From an uncultured bacterium (GTDB lineage Bacteria; Bacillota; Clostridia; Lachnospirales; Anaerotignaceae): a stretch of 6,383 nt of DNA. Under the pieces are notes generated by a model that searched no databases, was not told where the DNA came from, and saw only the letters and a list, made by a program, of their open reading frames with translations. A program made the translations under genes and the position numbers. The DNA lies in NCBI GenBank assembly GCA_905214825.1, contig CAJMNV010000110.1:1-6383 (forward strand), read 5' to 3'. This document shows positions 1 to 6,368 of the stretch, piece after piece; the stretch's first letter is position 1; every line of letters starts with the position of its first letter.

Positions 1-12
1 TGTTTAAAAACG
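1..12 (-). other. Shifty stop (T5 run, TTT-TAA) interrupting mutL
   Basis: On the minus strand the end of mutL reads ATG GAA CGT TTT TAA ACA. The stop sits on a run of five T followed by three A. Dropping one T gives CGT TTT AAA, reading Arg-Phe-Lys and leaving the frame open to the window edge, which suits a MutL domain that should continue for well over 100 residues. Possible explanations are a one-base insertion in the organism, a homopolymer or contig-end sequence error, or +1 ribosomal slippage of tRNA-Phe from TTT to TTT at the stop. Only three bases lie beyond the stop, so the window cannot decide. Confidence 0.6.
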
Positions 13-1461
13 TTCCATCAATGTTTCATATAAAATCCGTTCATGTGCCGCATGTTGGTCAATGACATACATACAATCTCCTTGTTCCACAATCCAATAT
101 GTGCGAAATATCTGTCCAATGATTTTATAATCTTTAAAAAACTGTTCTTTTTTCTTTTTTGGTATTTCTATTATCTGTGGTTGTTTTGTCTCTGTTTTTT
201 CTATTGTAAAATCTTCTGGAATGGTGTTTTGTTTTTTATCTGTTTGATAAGATGCTGTATTTTGCTCAACTTTTGATACATTTTCTTTTCTTTTCAATAA
301 TTGGTCAATGCTTTTTGGTTTTGGTTGTCCCTGCTTTGTTACATCTGTGTACAAAATATCTGTATTACTTTTATTTTGTATGGGTTTTGTGTCAGCTTCT
401 ATCACAATATCATCAGAAAGTACTTGTTGTTTTGCCACTGGTTGTTTTTTCTCCCAACTCACTTTTGGAATACAAATTTCATCTGCAAACAAATCTGTCA
501 CAGCATCATAAAAAAATGCATACACTTCTTCATCATTGCGAAAACGCACTTCCAATTTTGCAGGGTGTACATTCACATCCACCAATGCAGGGTCAATATC
601 CAAATGCAATACATAAACAGGAAATTTTCCCAACATCATTCTGGTTTTATATGCATCTTCCACAGCAGATGCCACAATGCGATTTTTGATAAATCTACCA
701 TTGATAAACAAATTTTCATAATTACGATTTGCACGAGAAAGCTCCGGTTTACCCAAATACCCTGTCAATTTGTAATCTCCTCTTTGAAAAGAGATGTCCA
801 ACATGGCATTTGCTGCTTCTTTGCCATACACATAAAATACAGAGGCTTTTCCATCACCATTTCCCACAGTATGCAATATGGTATTGCCATTGTTGATATA
901 ACAAAATGACAACTCCGGATGTCCCAAAGCCAATTTGTTCATCAAATCCGAAACATAACCGCTTTCTGTTGCTGGTTTTTTCAAAAATTTTCTTCTTGCA
1001 GGCACATTGTAAAACAAATTTTGTACAACCACGGTTGTCCCTTCTGTGCAAGCAACATCTTGTATAGATTTGACTTCGCCACCACTGATTTCAATTTTTG
1101 TACCGGTTTGTTCGTCTTTTGTTTTGGTAGTCATTTCCACCTGCGATACCGCCGCAATAGATGCCAAAGCTTCCCCACGAAAACCCATAGTCAATATTTT
1201 TTCCAAATCTTCAATTTTCGATAATTTACTTGTTGCATGACGCAAAAATGCTTCTTGTACTTGTGCTTTTGGAATACCACAACCATTATCTGTCACACGA
1301 ATATATGAAATTCCACCTTCTCGAATTTCTGTTGTAATGGTAGTTGCCCCTGCATCAATGGCATTTTCTGTCAATTCTTTTATGACAGATTTTGGAGACT
1401 CCACCACTTCACCTGCTGCAATTTTATTTACTGTTTTTTGGTCTAACAATCGTATTGCCAA
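4..1461 (-). CDS. mutL: DNA mismatch repair protein MutL, C-terminal domain cut short by an in-frame TAA
   Basis: MutL couples mismatch-bound MutS to strand removal. Counting from the TTG start (485 residues), the GHKL ATPase is complete: KEL (catalytic Glu29) with N33, DNGCGI 58-63, GFRGEAL 93-99, the block ending NVPARRKFL near 141-160, and DVNVHPAKLEVRF 295-307. A Lys/Gln-rich linker spans about 335-440. The C-terminal domain starts near 443 and carries DQHAAHERILYE (468-479), matching the DQHA(X)2E(X)4E endonuclease motif of MutH-less bacteria. TAA at 4-6 then ends the protein after ETLMERF. MutL proteins of this group usually have over 600 residues, so the rest of the dimerization/endonuclease domain is missing from this frame, including the late Cys-Pro-His-Gly-Arg-Pro type motif. 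TTG 1461 was preferred to the in-frame ATG 1467: AGGAGG lies 7 bases before TTG but only 1 before ATG. The first base follows the mutS stop by 16 bases, so translation is probably coupled. Identity is near certain; whether the stop is real is not. Confidence 0.93.
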   Translation of the reverse strand: MAIRLLDQKTVNKIAAGEVVESPKSVIKELTENAIDAGATTITTEIREGGISYIRVTDNGCGIPKAQVQEAFLRHATSKLSKIEDLEKILTMGFRGEALASIAAVSQVEMTTKTKDEQTGTKIEISGGEVKSIQDVACTEGTTVVVQNLFYNVPARRKFLKKPATESGYVSDLMNKLALGHPELSFCYINNGNTILHTVGNGDGKASVFYVYGKEAANAMLDISFQRGDYKLTGYLGKPELSRANRNYENLFINGRFIKNRIVASAVEDAYKTRMMLGKFPVYVLHLDIDPALVDVNVHPAKLEVRFRNDEEVYAFFYDAVTDLFADEICIPKVSWEKKQPVAKQQVLSDDIVIEADTKPIQNKSNTDILYTDVTKQGQPKPKSIDQLLKRKENVSKVEQNTASYQTDKKQNTIPEDFTIEKTETKQPQIIEIPKKKKEQFFKDYKIIGQIFRTYWIVEQGDCMYVIDQHAAHERILYETLMERF

Positions 1462-1468
1462 AAGCATA

Positions 1469-1474
1469 CCTCCT
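1469..1474 (-). promoter_or_regulatory. mutL ribosome binding site (AGGAGG) deciding a TTG start
   Basis: A consensus AGGAGG begins three bases after the mutS stop codon (1478-1480). The nearest ATG (1467-1465) is separated from it by a single base, too close for normal initiation. The TTG two codons later (1461-1459) is 7 bases away, which is optimal. The TTG start gives a protein beginning MAIRLLDQ, like family members that start shortly before the I-x-L-L-D segment. Confidence 0.8.
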
Positions 1475-1477
1475 TTT

Positions 1478-4108
1478 TTACAATCCTTTCGCTTTTTTCT
1501 GCAATGCAAACAAGGCTTGCAATGCATCTATGGGTGTCATTGCCATAACATCCATTTCTTTTAATGCATCTGCTATCTGTGTTTCCACCATCGCAAACAT
1601 ATCCACTTGCTGTTCTTGTTGTTCTTGTTGTTCTTGTTGTTCTTTTGACTGTTCTGCTAATTTTTTAGCTTTTTTGGTAATATCTGCTGCATTGAGCTGT
1701 TTGAGTATCTGGTTGCTGCGTTTGATAATTTTTACAGGCAATCCTGCCAGTTTTGCCACCTGCACACCATAACTGTGGTCTGCCCCGCCTCTTTGTATTT
1801 TTCGCAAAAATATAATATCTTCCCCTTGTTCTTGCACGGCAATGCAATAATTTTTGACACCATCTAATTTCCCTTCTAATTCAGATAATTCATGATAATG
1901 TGTTGCAAACAACGTCTTTGCCCCCAGTTGTTTTTTATCTGCAATAAATTCCAAAACAGCCCAAGCAATACTCAAACCATCAAATGTACTGGTACCTCTA
2001 CCAATTTCGTCCAATATCAACAAACTGCGTGCTGTTGCATGGTGCAAAATATTTGCCACTTCTGTCATTTCCACCATAAATGTACTTTGTCCAGCACTCA
2101 AATCATCAGAAGCCCCCACACGGGTAAATATACGGTCTACCACACCAATATGTGCTTTTTCAGCAGGTACAAAACAACCGATTTGTGCCATCAATACAAT
2201 CAAAGCCGTTTGCCGCATATATGTTGATTTTCCTGCCATATTCGGCCCTGTAATAATGGCAAGTCGTGTATCATCGCCATTCAAATAAGTATCATTTGGA
2301 ATAAACTGTCCGTGTACAGCTTTTTCCACAACAGGATGTCTACCACCTATAATATCCAACACATCGCCATCATCTACCACAGGCTTTGTATAATTTTGCT
2401 GTTGTGCCACTTCTGCAAAACATTGCAACACATCTACCACAGAAATGATATTTGCTGTTTTTTGTATCCGTTCCACTTCTGCTGCAATGGCATTGCGAAT
2501 TTCCACAAACAGTTGGTATTCCAATTCCACAATTTTTTCTTCCGAACCCAATATCAACTCTGCCAAATCCTGTAATTCTGTTGTGATATATCGCTCGCAA
2601 TTTGCCAATGTTTGTTTTCTGATATAATTTGCAGGCACTTCTTCCAAATTGGATTTTGTCACTTCTAAATAATAACCAAACACTTTATTAAAACGGATTT
2701 TCAAATTTTTGATACCCGTTTTTTCCCGTTCTTCTTCTTCCATTTTATTTATCCAAGCCGTACCTTCTTTTTTTGCCTGTGTGTAGGTATCCAATTCATC
2801 AGAATATCCTCGACAAATCATATTTCCCTCTCTAACAGAAAAAGGGGGTTCTTCCACAATAGCTTGTGCAATCAAATCATAAATATTTTCCAAAGTATCC
2901 AATGTATCGCACAATTCTCTCAAATACGGTGTTTTGCATCTGTCCAACACACGTTTTAATTTTGGTAAATGTTCTGCGGATTGTTTGAGCATAACCAAAT
3001 CTCTTGCATTTGCTGTTTGATACACCACACGCCCCATAATGCGTTCAAAATCATGCATACTTTCCAATACTTCTTTGATTTCTTCCCGTAAAAACAAATC
3101 TTTGTTCAGTTCTTCCACAGCATCCAAACGTTTGCAAATTTGTGCCGCAGAAAGCAAAGGCTGTTCCAACCATTTGCGTAACATTCTTGCACCACTTGCA
3201 GTTTTTGTTTTATCCAATACGCTTAATAAAGAGCCTTTTTTGCTTTTTTCCCGCATGGTTTGTGTCAATTCCAAATTTCTGCGGCTGGCAATATCCAACG
3301 GCATAAAATCTCCAATGGTGTAATATTGCAATGCTGTAATATGCTGTAAGTTATTTTTTTGTGTGTCCAATAAATACCATAACAAACCACCTGCTGCACA
3401 CACAGCAATCTGTTTTTTTGCCAAACCAAATCCATCTAATGACGACACGCCAAAATGATTTTCCAATGTACATTTTGTCGTTTGATAAGAAAACACATGC
3501 TCATCAATATCATTCCAAAGCATTTGAAATCTATTTTTCATTTCATTTGCAATCGGATGTTGTAAAAATGCTTCATTGCAAACCACTTCCGCAGGGGAAA
3601 ATCTTGCCGTTTCGTCCAAAATGCAATCAGGTGCCAAAACCGTTGGAAATTCTGTTGTCTGAAACTCTCCTGTTGTAACATCACACACTGCAATACCATA
3701 TCCCGTTTTGGTCGCATATATTGCCATAATATAATTATTTTTTGTTACGTCCAACATACGATAATCCGTTACTGTACCTGCTGTAATTTCACGTACAACA
3801 TCTCTTTTTACAATTCCCTTTGCCGTCTTTGGGTCTTCAATCTGTTCACAAATTGCCACTCGATACCCCTTTTCTACCAAACGAGCGATATATGCATCAG
3901 CACTATGAAACGGTACGCCACACATGGGAGCCCGTTCTTGTTGTCCCCAATCTTTTCCTGTCAATGTGATTTCCAATTCCTTTGATGCAATCACAGCATC
4001 TTCAAAAAACAACTCATAAAAATCACCTAAACGAAAAAAAAGCAAATGATGCTTATATCTTTCTTTGATTTCAAAATATTGTTGCATCATTGGCGTAATT
4101 TTTGCCAA
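1478..4108 (-). CDS. mutS: DNA mismatch repair protein MutS
   Basis: MutS binds mispairs and small loops and recruits MutL in an ATP-dependent way. The 876 residues carry all domains in order. The mismatch-recognition domain has the Phe-X-Glu motif F30-Y31-E32 in GDFYELFF. The connector is about 125-250, and the lever/clamp core about 265-565, with FGYYLEVTKSN at 477-487. The ABC ATPase has Walker A GPNMAGKST (621-629), signature SAGQSTFMVEM (671-681), Walker B LLILDEIGRG (696-705) and the switch His in THYHE (736-740). A Gln/Glu repeat (823-834) runs into QVDMF (834-838), which fits the beta-clamp binding consensus. The end, MTPIDALQALFALQKK (857-872), matches the C-terminal helical oligomerization domain. 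The start is TTG at 4108: GGGGAG lies 6 bases upstream, and MAKITPMMQQY aligns with family N-termini that place TPM-x-QQY a few residues in. The next in-frame ATG (4090) would remove six residues. No lesion is seen. Confidence 0.98.
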   Translation of the reverse strand: MAKITPMMQQYFEIKERYKHHLLFFRLGDFYELFFEDAVIASKELEITLTGKDWGQQERAPMCGVPFHSADAYIARLVEKGYRVAICEQIEDPKTAKGIVKRDVVREITAGTVTDYRMLDVTKNNYIMAIYATKTGYGIAVCDVTTGEFQTTEFPTVLAPDCILDETARFSPAEVVCNEAFLQHPIANEMKNRFQMLWNDIDEHVFSYQTTKCTLENHFGVSSLDGFGLAKKQIAVCAAGGLLWYLLDTQKNNLQHITALQYYTIGDFMPLDIASRRNLELTQTMREKSKKGSLLSVLDKTKTASGARMLRKWLEQPLLSAAQICKRLDAVEELNKDLFLREEIKEVLESMHDFERIMGRVVYQTANARDLVMLKQSAEHLPKLKRVLDRCKTPYLRELCDTLDTLENIYDLIAQAIVEEPPFSVREGNMICRGYSDELDTYTQAKKEGTAWINKMEEEEREKTGIKNLKIRFNKVFGYYLEVTKSNLEEVPANYIRKQTLANCERYITTELQDLAELILGSEEKIVELEYQLFVEIRNAIAAEVERIQKTANIISVVDVLQCFAEVAQQQNYTKPVVDDGDVLDIIGGRHPVVEKAVHGQFIPNDTYLNGDDTRLAIITGPNMAGKSTYMRQTALIVLMAQIGCFVPAEKAHIGVVDRIFTRVGASDDLSAGQSTFMVEMTEVANILHHATARSLLILDEIGRGTSTFDGLSIAWAVLEFIADKKQLGAKTLFATHYHELSELEGKLDGVKNYCIAVQEQGEDIIFLRKIQRGGADHSYGVQVAKLAGLPVKIIKRSNQILKQLNAADITKKAKKLAEQSKEQQEQQEQQEQQVDMFAMVETQIADALKEMDVMAMTPIDALQALFALQKKAKGL
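1607..1642 (-). repeat. In-frame 9-bp tandem repeat encoding (Glu-Gln-Gln)4 in mutS
   Basis: Four consecutive Glu-Gln-Gln units (MutS residues 823-834) are encoded by GAACAACAA repeats. They are identical except for one CAG for CAA in the last unit. The period is 9 bases, so gain or loss of units would lengthen or shorten the linker between the ATPase domain and the C-terminal helices without breaking the frame. The final Gln is also the first residue of the putative clamp motif QVDMF. Confidence 0.9.
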
Positions 4109-4114
4109 TTCATT

Positions 4115-4120
4115 CTCCCC
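4115..4120 (-). promoter_or_regulatory. mutS ribosome binding site (GGGGAG) pairing with a TTG start
   Basis: A run of six G followed by AG precedes mutS. GGAG ends 6 bases before TTG 4108-4106. The intervening ATG at 4113-4111 is only one base from GGAG and is out of frame with mutS. Translated, it would give an eight-codon peptide, MNWQKLRQ, whose TGA (4089-4087) overlaps the in-frame ATG of MutS Met7 (4090-4088) as ATGA. The TTG reading is preferred because it keeps the conserved N-terminus. Confidence 0.7.
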
Positions 4121-4155
4121 CCATCTTTCTGTATACTGCTTATTTTACAAGCAAA

Positions 4156-4182
4156 CCCGAACCCCTTTTGCAGGGGTTCGGG
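4156..4182 (-). terminator. GC-rich hairpin between the YlbF-family gene and mutS; weak terminator or attenuator
   Basis: A perfect 10-bp inverted repeat, CCCGAACCCC and GGGGTTCGGG, encloses a 7-base loop, TGCAAAA, whose outer T and A can add an eleventh pair. It lies about 31 bases after the stop of the YlbF-family gene, where a terminator is expected. On the minus strand it is followed by TTTGCTTGT rather than an unbroken T run, and no T run follows on the plus strand. It probably ends or reduces transcription from the miaB promoter. Readthrough into mutS is possible, and no convincing mutS promoter was found in the 47 bases between the hairpin and the mutS start. Confidence 0.65.
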
Positions 4183-4213
4183 CAAAGTATGATTTGTCTT
4201 TGATTACCAAATA

Positions 4214-4618
4214 TCAGTGACAGCCACCACCACAGGAAGCACATGCACTTGGGCTGCAACCGCCTGCTTGTTCTGGTTCTTCTCCTGCCAATGTTGCTGT
4301 TACAATATTGAATACAGAATTTACAAAGTTATTGAAATTCATTTCTGCCACATACAAATCAGAAGCCAATTTGTTGTTTTTGATAAATTCACCACGTTTT
4401 TTCATTTCTTCGGAAAATGATTTTTGTTCTTCTGGTGTAATGCCACCAGCCTGCATTTTTGCTTGAAATTCTTCGTGCATTTTTGTATATTCTGCCACAG
4501 CTTTTGAAATTTCTGGGTCTTCTTCATATGCTTTTTTGGCTGCCAACAAAGCCTCTACCTGAGGTGTTTTTTGCAATTCTTCGCCCAATGTTCTTGCCAA
4601 TTCAAATACACTTGCCAT
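4214..4618 (-). CDS. YlbF/YmcA-family protein with Cys-rich C-terminal tail
   Basis: The 134-residue protein is mostly helical and charged (about 1-112) and fits the Com_YlbF family, with the FELARTLGEEL start and the EMNFNNFVNSVFNIV segment near the end of the helical part. In B. subtilis, the family members YmcA and YlbF join YaaT in the Ric (Y) complex, which carries Fe-S clusters and aids RNase Y-dependent mRNA processing. Here the protein ends in a Gly-rich tail with C121, C126, C129, C133 and H134, a plausible Fe-S or metal site. The gene sits between miaB and mutS, where B. subtilis has ymcA, which argues for a YmcA (RicA) counterpart; orthology rather than family membership is inference. 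The ATG start lies two bases after the miaB stop, with AGGTGA (4630-4625) inside the last miaB codons, so the pair is almost certainly cotranscribed and translationally coupled. Predicted to be cytosolic, with no signal or membrane segment. Confidence 0.88.
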   Translation of the reverse strand: MASVFELARTLGEELQKTPQVEALLAAKKAYEEDPEISKAVAEYTKMHEEFQAKMQAGGITPEEQKSFSEEMKKRGEFIKNNKLASDLYVAEMNFNNFVNSVFNIVTATLAGEEPEQAGGCSPSACASCGGGCH

Positions 4619-4620
4619 AT

Positions 4621-6060
4621 TTATTCACCTATAATCCTTTCTGCGATTGCATAAAATGTTTTATTTTCTGTAATTTTCACAGGTACCATTTGACCAATGA
4701 GGTTTTTTTCACCTGCAAAATGCACCAATATATTTTGTTCCGTACGTCCTGTCAATATACATGCATTGTGTTTGCTTGTTTCTTCTGCCAATACCCAAAC
4801 AGTTTTTCCGACTTGTTCTTGCACCACATCATGCACAATCGGATTCAGCACTTGCAACATTCTGTCAAATCTGTCTTTCACCACATCTTCTGGCACTTGA
4901 TTTTCCATTGTTGCAGCAGGCGTACCAGTACGTTTGGAATAAATGAATGTAAATGCTGTCACGTATCTTGCTTGTCGAATAACGTCCAATGTTTCTTGGA
5001 AATCTTCTTCTGTTTCTCCCGGGAAGCCCATAATAATATCTGTACTCAATGTAATTTCAGGCATTGCTTCTCTGACTTTTCGTACCAATTCCAGATAACT
5101 TTCTTTTGTATAATGTCTGTTCATGCGACGCAATATTTCAGAACTGCCTGATTGGAAAGGTAAATGCAAATTTTTACAAACCTTGTCACACTCTTTCATT
5201 GCACAAATCAACTCATCAGACATATCCTTTGGGTGGGAAGTCATAAAACGGATACGTTCCAGACCTTCAATTTCATTTACTTTTCTCAACAATTCTGCAA
5301 AAGATATGGGTGTTTCCAAATTTTTTCCATAAGAGTTGACATTTTGTCCCAAAAGTACAATTTCTCTTACACCATCAGCAACTAATTTTTTAATTTCGTC
5401 CAAAATATCCTCTGGAGTACGACTTCTTTCTCTACCTCTCACATAAGGCACAATACAATAAGAACAGAAGTTATTGCAACCATACATAATGTTAACACTT
5501 GCTTTATAAGGAAAATGACGAATACTTGGCAAATCTTCCACAACTTCTTGATGTTCCTGCCAAATATCAAAAACGGGTGTGCCACTTTCTTTTCTTGTTT
5601 GCATCAATTCCGGCAATTTGTACAAATTGAATGTACCAAACACCAAATCCACATGACGATATTTTTCCTGAATGGTTTGCAAAACGGTATCTTGTTGCAT
5701 CATACAACCACACAAAGCCACAACTGCATCTGGATTATCTTTTTTATAATGTTTGAGCCAACCCAACTTTCCATACACTTTCAATTCTGCATTTTCTCTC
5801 ACACAACAAGTGTTGTATATAATAAAATCAGCCTCTGTTTCTTCTTCTGTTCTTTGATAGCCCATTTCGTCCAGCATACCTTCCAGCTTTTCGGAGTCAT
5901 GTGCATTCATTTGGCAACCCATTGCCAAACTGTAAAATTTTTTCTGTTTTCCTGTTTTCGCAAAATATTTGTCGTTTTCTTGACGAATTTGGCGGATAAA
6001 TTCCATCTGCCTTGCCTGTTCTTCTTGTGCAGGCATTGCAACGGTTCTTTGTCTTTCCAT
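4621..6060 (-). CDS. miaB: tRNA (N6-isopentenyl adenosine(37)-C2)-methylthiotransferase MiaB
   Basis: MiaB is a radical-SAM enzyme that adds a methylthio group to C2 of N6-isopentenyladenosine at tRNA position 37, giving ms2i6A and supporting codon-anticodon pairing for UNN codons. The 479 residues show an N-terminal UPF0004 domain with the three auxiliary-cluster cysteines C49 (MGCQMN), C85 (NTCCVRE) and C119 (CGCMMQQ). The radical-SAM triad is C195, C199 and C202 in GCNNFCSYC, followed by VPYVRGRERSR. A C-terminal TRAM domain covers about 415-478. About 40 residues precede the first conserved strand, a charged extension often seen in Clostridia. The ATG at 6060 has AAAGGG 6 bases upstream (6072-6067) and is the first in-frame ATG after the promoter; Met9 is an unlikely alternative. 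It heads a two-gene unit with the YlbF-family gene. Its usual partner miaA lies downstream of mutL in many Firmicutes and would be outside this window. Confidence 0.98.
   Translation of the reverse strand: MERQRTVAMPAQEEQARQMEFIRQIRQENDKYFAKTGKQKKFYSLAMGCQMNAHDSEKLEGMLDEMGYQRTEEETEADFIIYNTCCVRENAELKVYGKLGWLKHYKKDNPDAVVALCGCMMQQDTVLQTIQEKYRHVDLVFGTFNLYKLPELMQTRKESGTPVFDIWQEHQEVVEDLPSIRHFPYKASVNIMYGCNNFCSYCIVPYVRGRERSRTPEDILDEIKKLVADGVREIVLLGQNVNSYGKNLETPISFAELLRKVNEIEGLERIRFMTSHPKDMSDELICAMKECDKVCKNLHLPFQSGSSEILRRMNRHYTKESYLELVRKVREAMPEITLSTDIIMGFPGETEEDFQETLDVIRQARYVTAFTFIYSKRTGTPAATMENQVPEDVVKDRFDRMLQVLNPIVHDVVQEQVGKTVWVLAEETSKHNACILTGRTEQNILVHFAGEKNLIGQMVPVKITENKTFYAIAERIIGE
4625..4630 (-). 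promoter_or_regulatory. Ribosome binding site of the YlbF-family gene inside miaB
   Basis: AGGTGA is formed by the last sense codons of miaB (ATA GGT GAA) and stands 6 bases before the ATG at 4618. Its position inside the upstream coding sequence fixes the start and implies translational coupling. Confidence 0.8.
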
Positions 6061-6109
6061 GAAAAACCCTTTCTATAATTGATATGATTTTTATTTTTGT
6101 TCGGTACAT

Positions 6110-6138
6110 AGTATACCACAGATTGCTTTTATCTACAA
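6110..6138 (-). promoter_or_regulatory. Vegetative (sigma-A type) promoter of miaB with extended -10
   Basis: On the minus strand, TTGTAG (6138-6133) is followed by a 17-base spacer and TATACT (6115-6110). TGG lies immediately before the -10, forming an extended -10 element. The -35 is weak (TTG only), but the spacing is ideal and the -10 matches TATAAT at five of six positions. Transcription would start near 6101-6105, giving a leader of about 40 bases with the AAAGGG site. It is the only good promoter seen ahead of the four genes. Confidence 0.75.
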
Positions 6139-6143
6139 TGTTT

Positions 6144-6368
6144 TTATGTTTTTTCGTAGCATAACACAAAATATATCAAATGATTTCCATTTTCTTCCAC
6201 AGTATTTTGCAAATCCTCTATTTCCAAAAATACAGATGCTATGTTGCTATTTAAATACTCCCCAATAATAACATTTCATCTATGGTATATACCAGCTCAT
6301 ATATACTCTACATCAAAAAATCTGCTTTCGTTCATAAAATGTTTACATTCTCTACATATCCAATTCAT
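6144..6368 (-). pseudogene. Probable decayed remnant of an unidentified gene upstream of miaB
   Basis: No intact gene lies between the miaB promoter and the right edge, but the minus strand holds protein-like fragments. One frame begins with ATG at 6368, encodes 23 residues including ICRECKHF and reaches TGA at 6299-6297. The same frame reopens after a second TGA (6278-6276) for 43 codons, including EYLNSNIASVFLEIED and ending FVLCYEKT, with TAA at 6146-6144 just before the miaB -35. Between the two stops another frame reads YELVYTIDE. Restoring one TA in the TATATAT run near 6301 and one A in the GAAATG near 6276 would join all three pieces into one frame with no net odd change. No ribosome binding site precedes the ATG, and the family is not recognised. 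Chance open frames in AT-rich DNA remain possible. Confidence 0.35.

Noticed and set aside
4..12. A classical -1 frameshift heptamer (X XXY YYZ) at the mutL stop
   Set aside because: T TTT TAA does not satisfy the pattern because the second triplet is not three identical bases. Only a +1 shift reopens the frame as Arg-Phe-Lys.
301..909. 202-codon plus-strand open frame opposite mutL
   Set aside because: Antisense shadow of mutL with unnatural Cys/Phe/His-rich composition and no family resemblance.
1462..1527. Upstream extension of mutL to an ATG at 1527
   Set aside because: It would add 22 residues (MHCKPCLHCRKKRK and onward) that are only the out-of-frame reading of the mutS end. The good ribosome binding site lies downstream of that ATG.
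1607..1642. CRISPR-like array
   Set aside because: The direct repeat is a 9-bp in-frame coding repeat with no spacers.
4123..4155. A dedicated mutS promoter between the hairpin and the gene
   Set aside because: TATACA (near 4126-4131) is a fair -10, but the sequence 17 bases upstream is GGGTTT, partly inside the hairpin arm, and no TTGACA-like -35 is found at 15-19 bases.
4459..5151. 230-codon plus-strand open frame opposite miaB and the YlbF-family gene
   Set aside because: It is antisense to two certain genes and its product is dominated by Phe, Cys, His and Ile, as produced by complementing A-rich codons. No domain or ribosome binding site supports it.
5515..6078. 187-codon plus-strand open frame opposite miaB
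   Set aside because: It lies almost wholly opposite the conserved MiaB N-terminal half, and its composition is that of an antisense frame.
6180..6254. Short plus-strand open frame of about 24 codons starting MISIFF
   Set aside because: It is short, has no ribosome binding site, and is the antisense of the stronger minus-strand 43-codon fragment.
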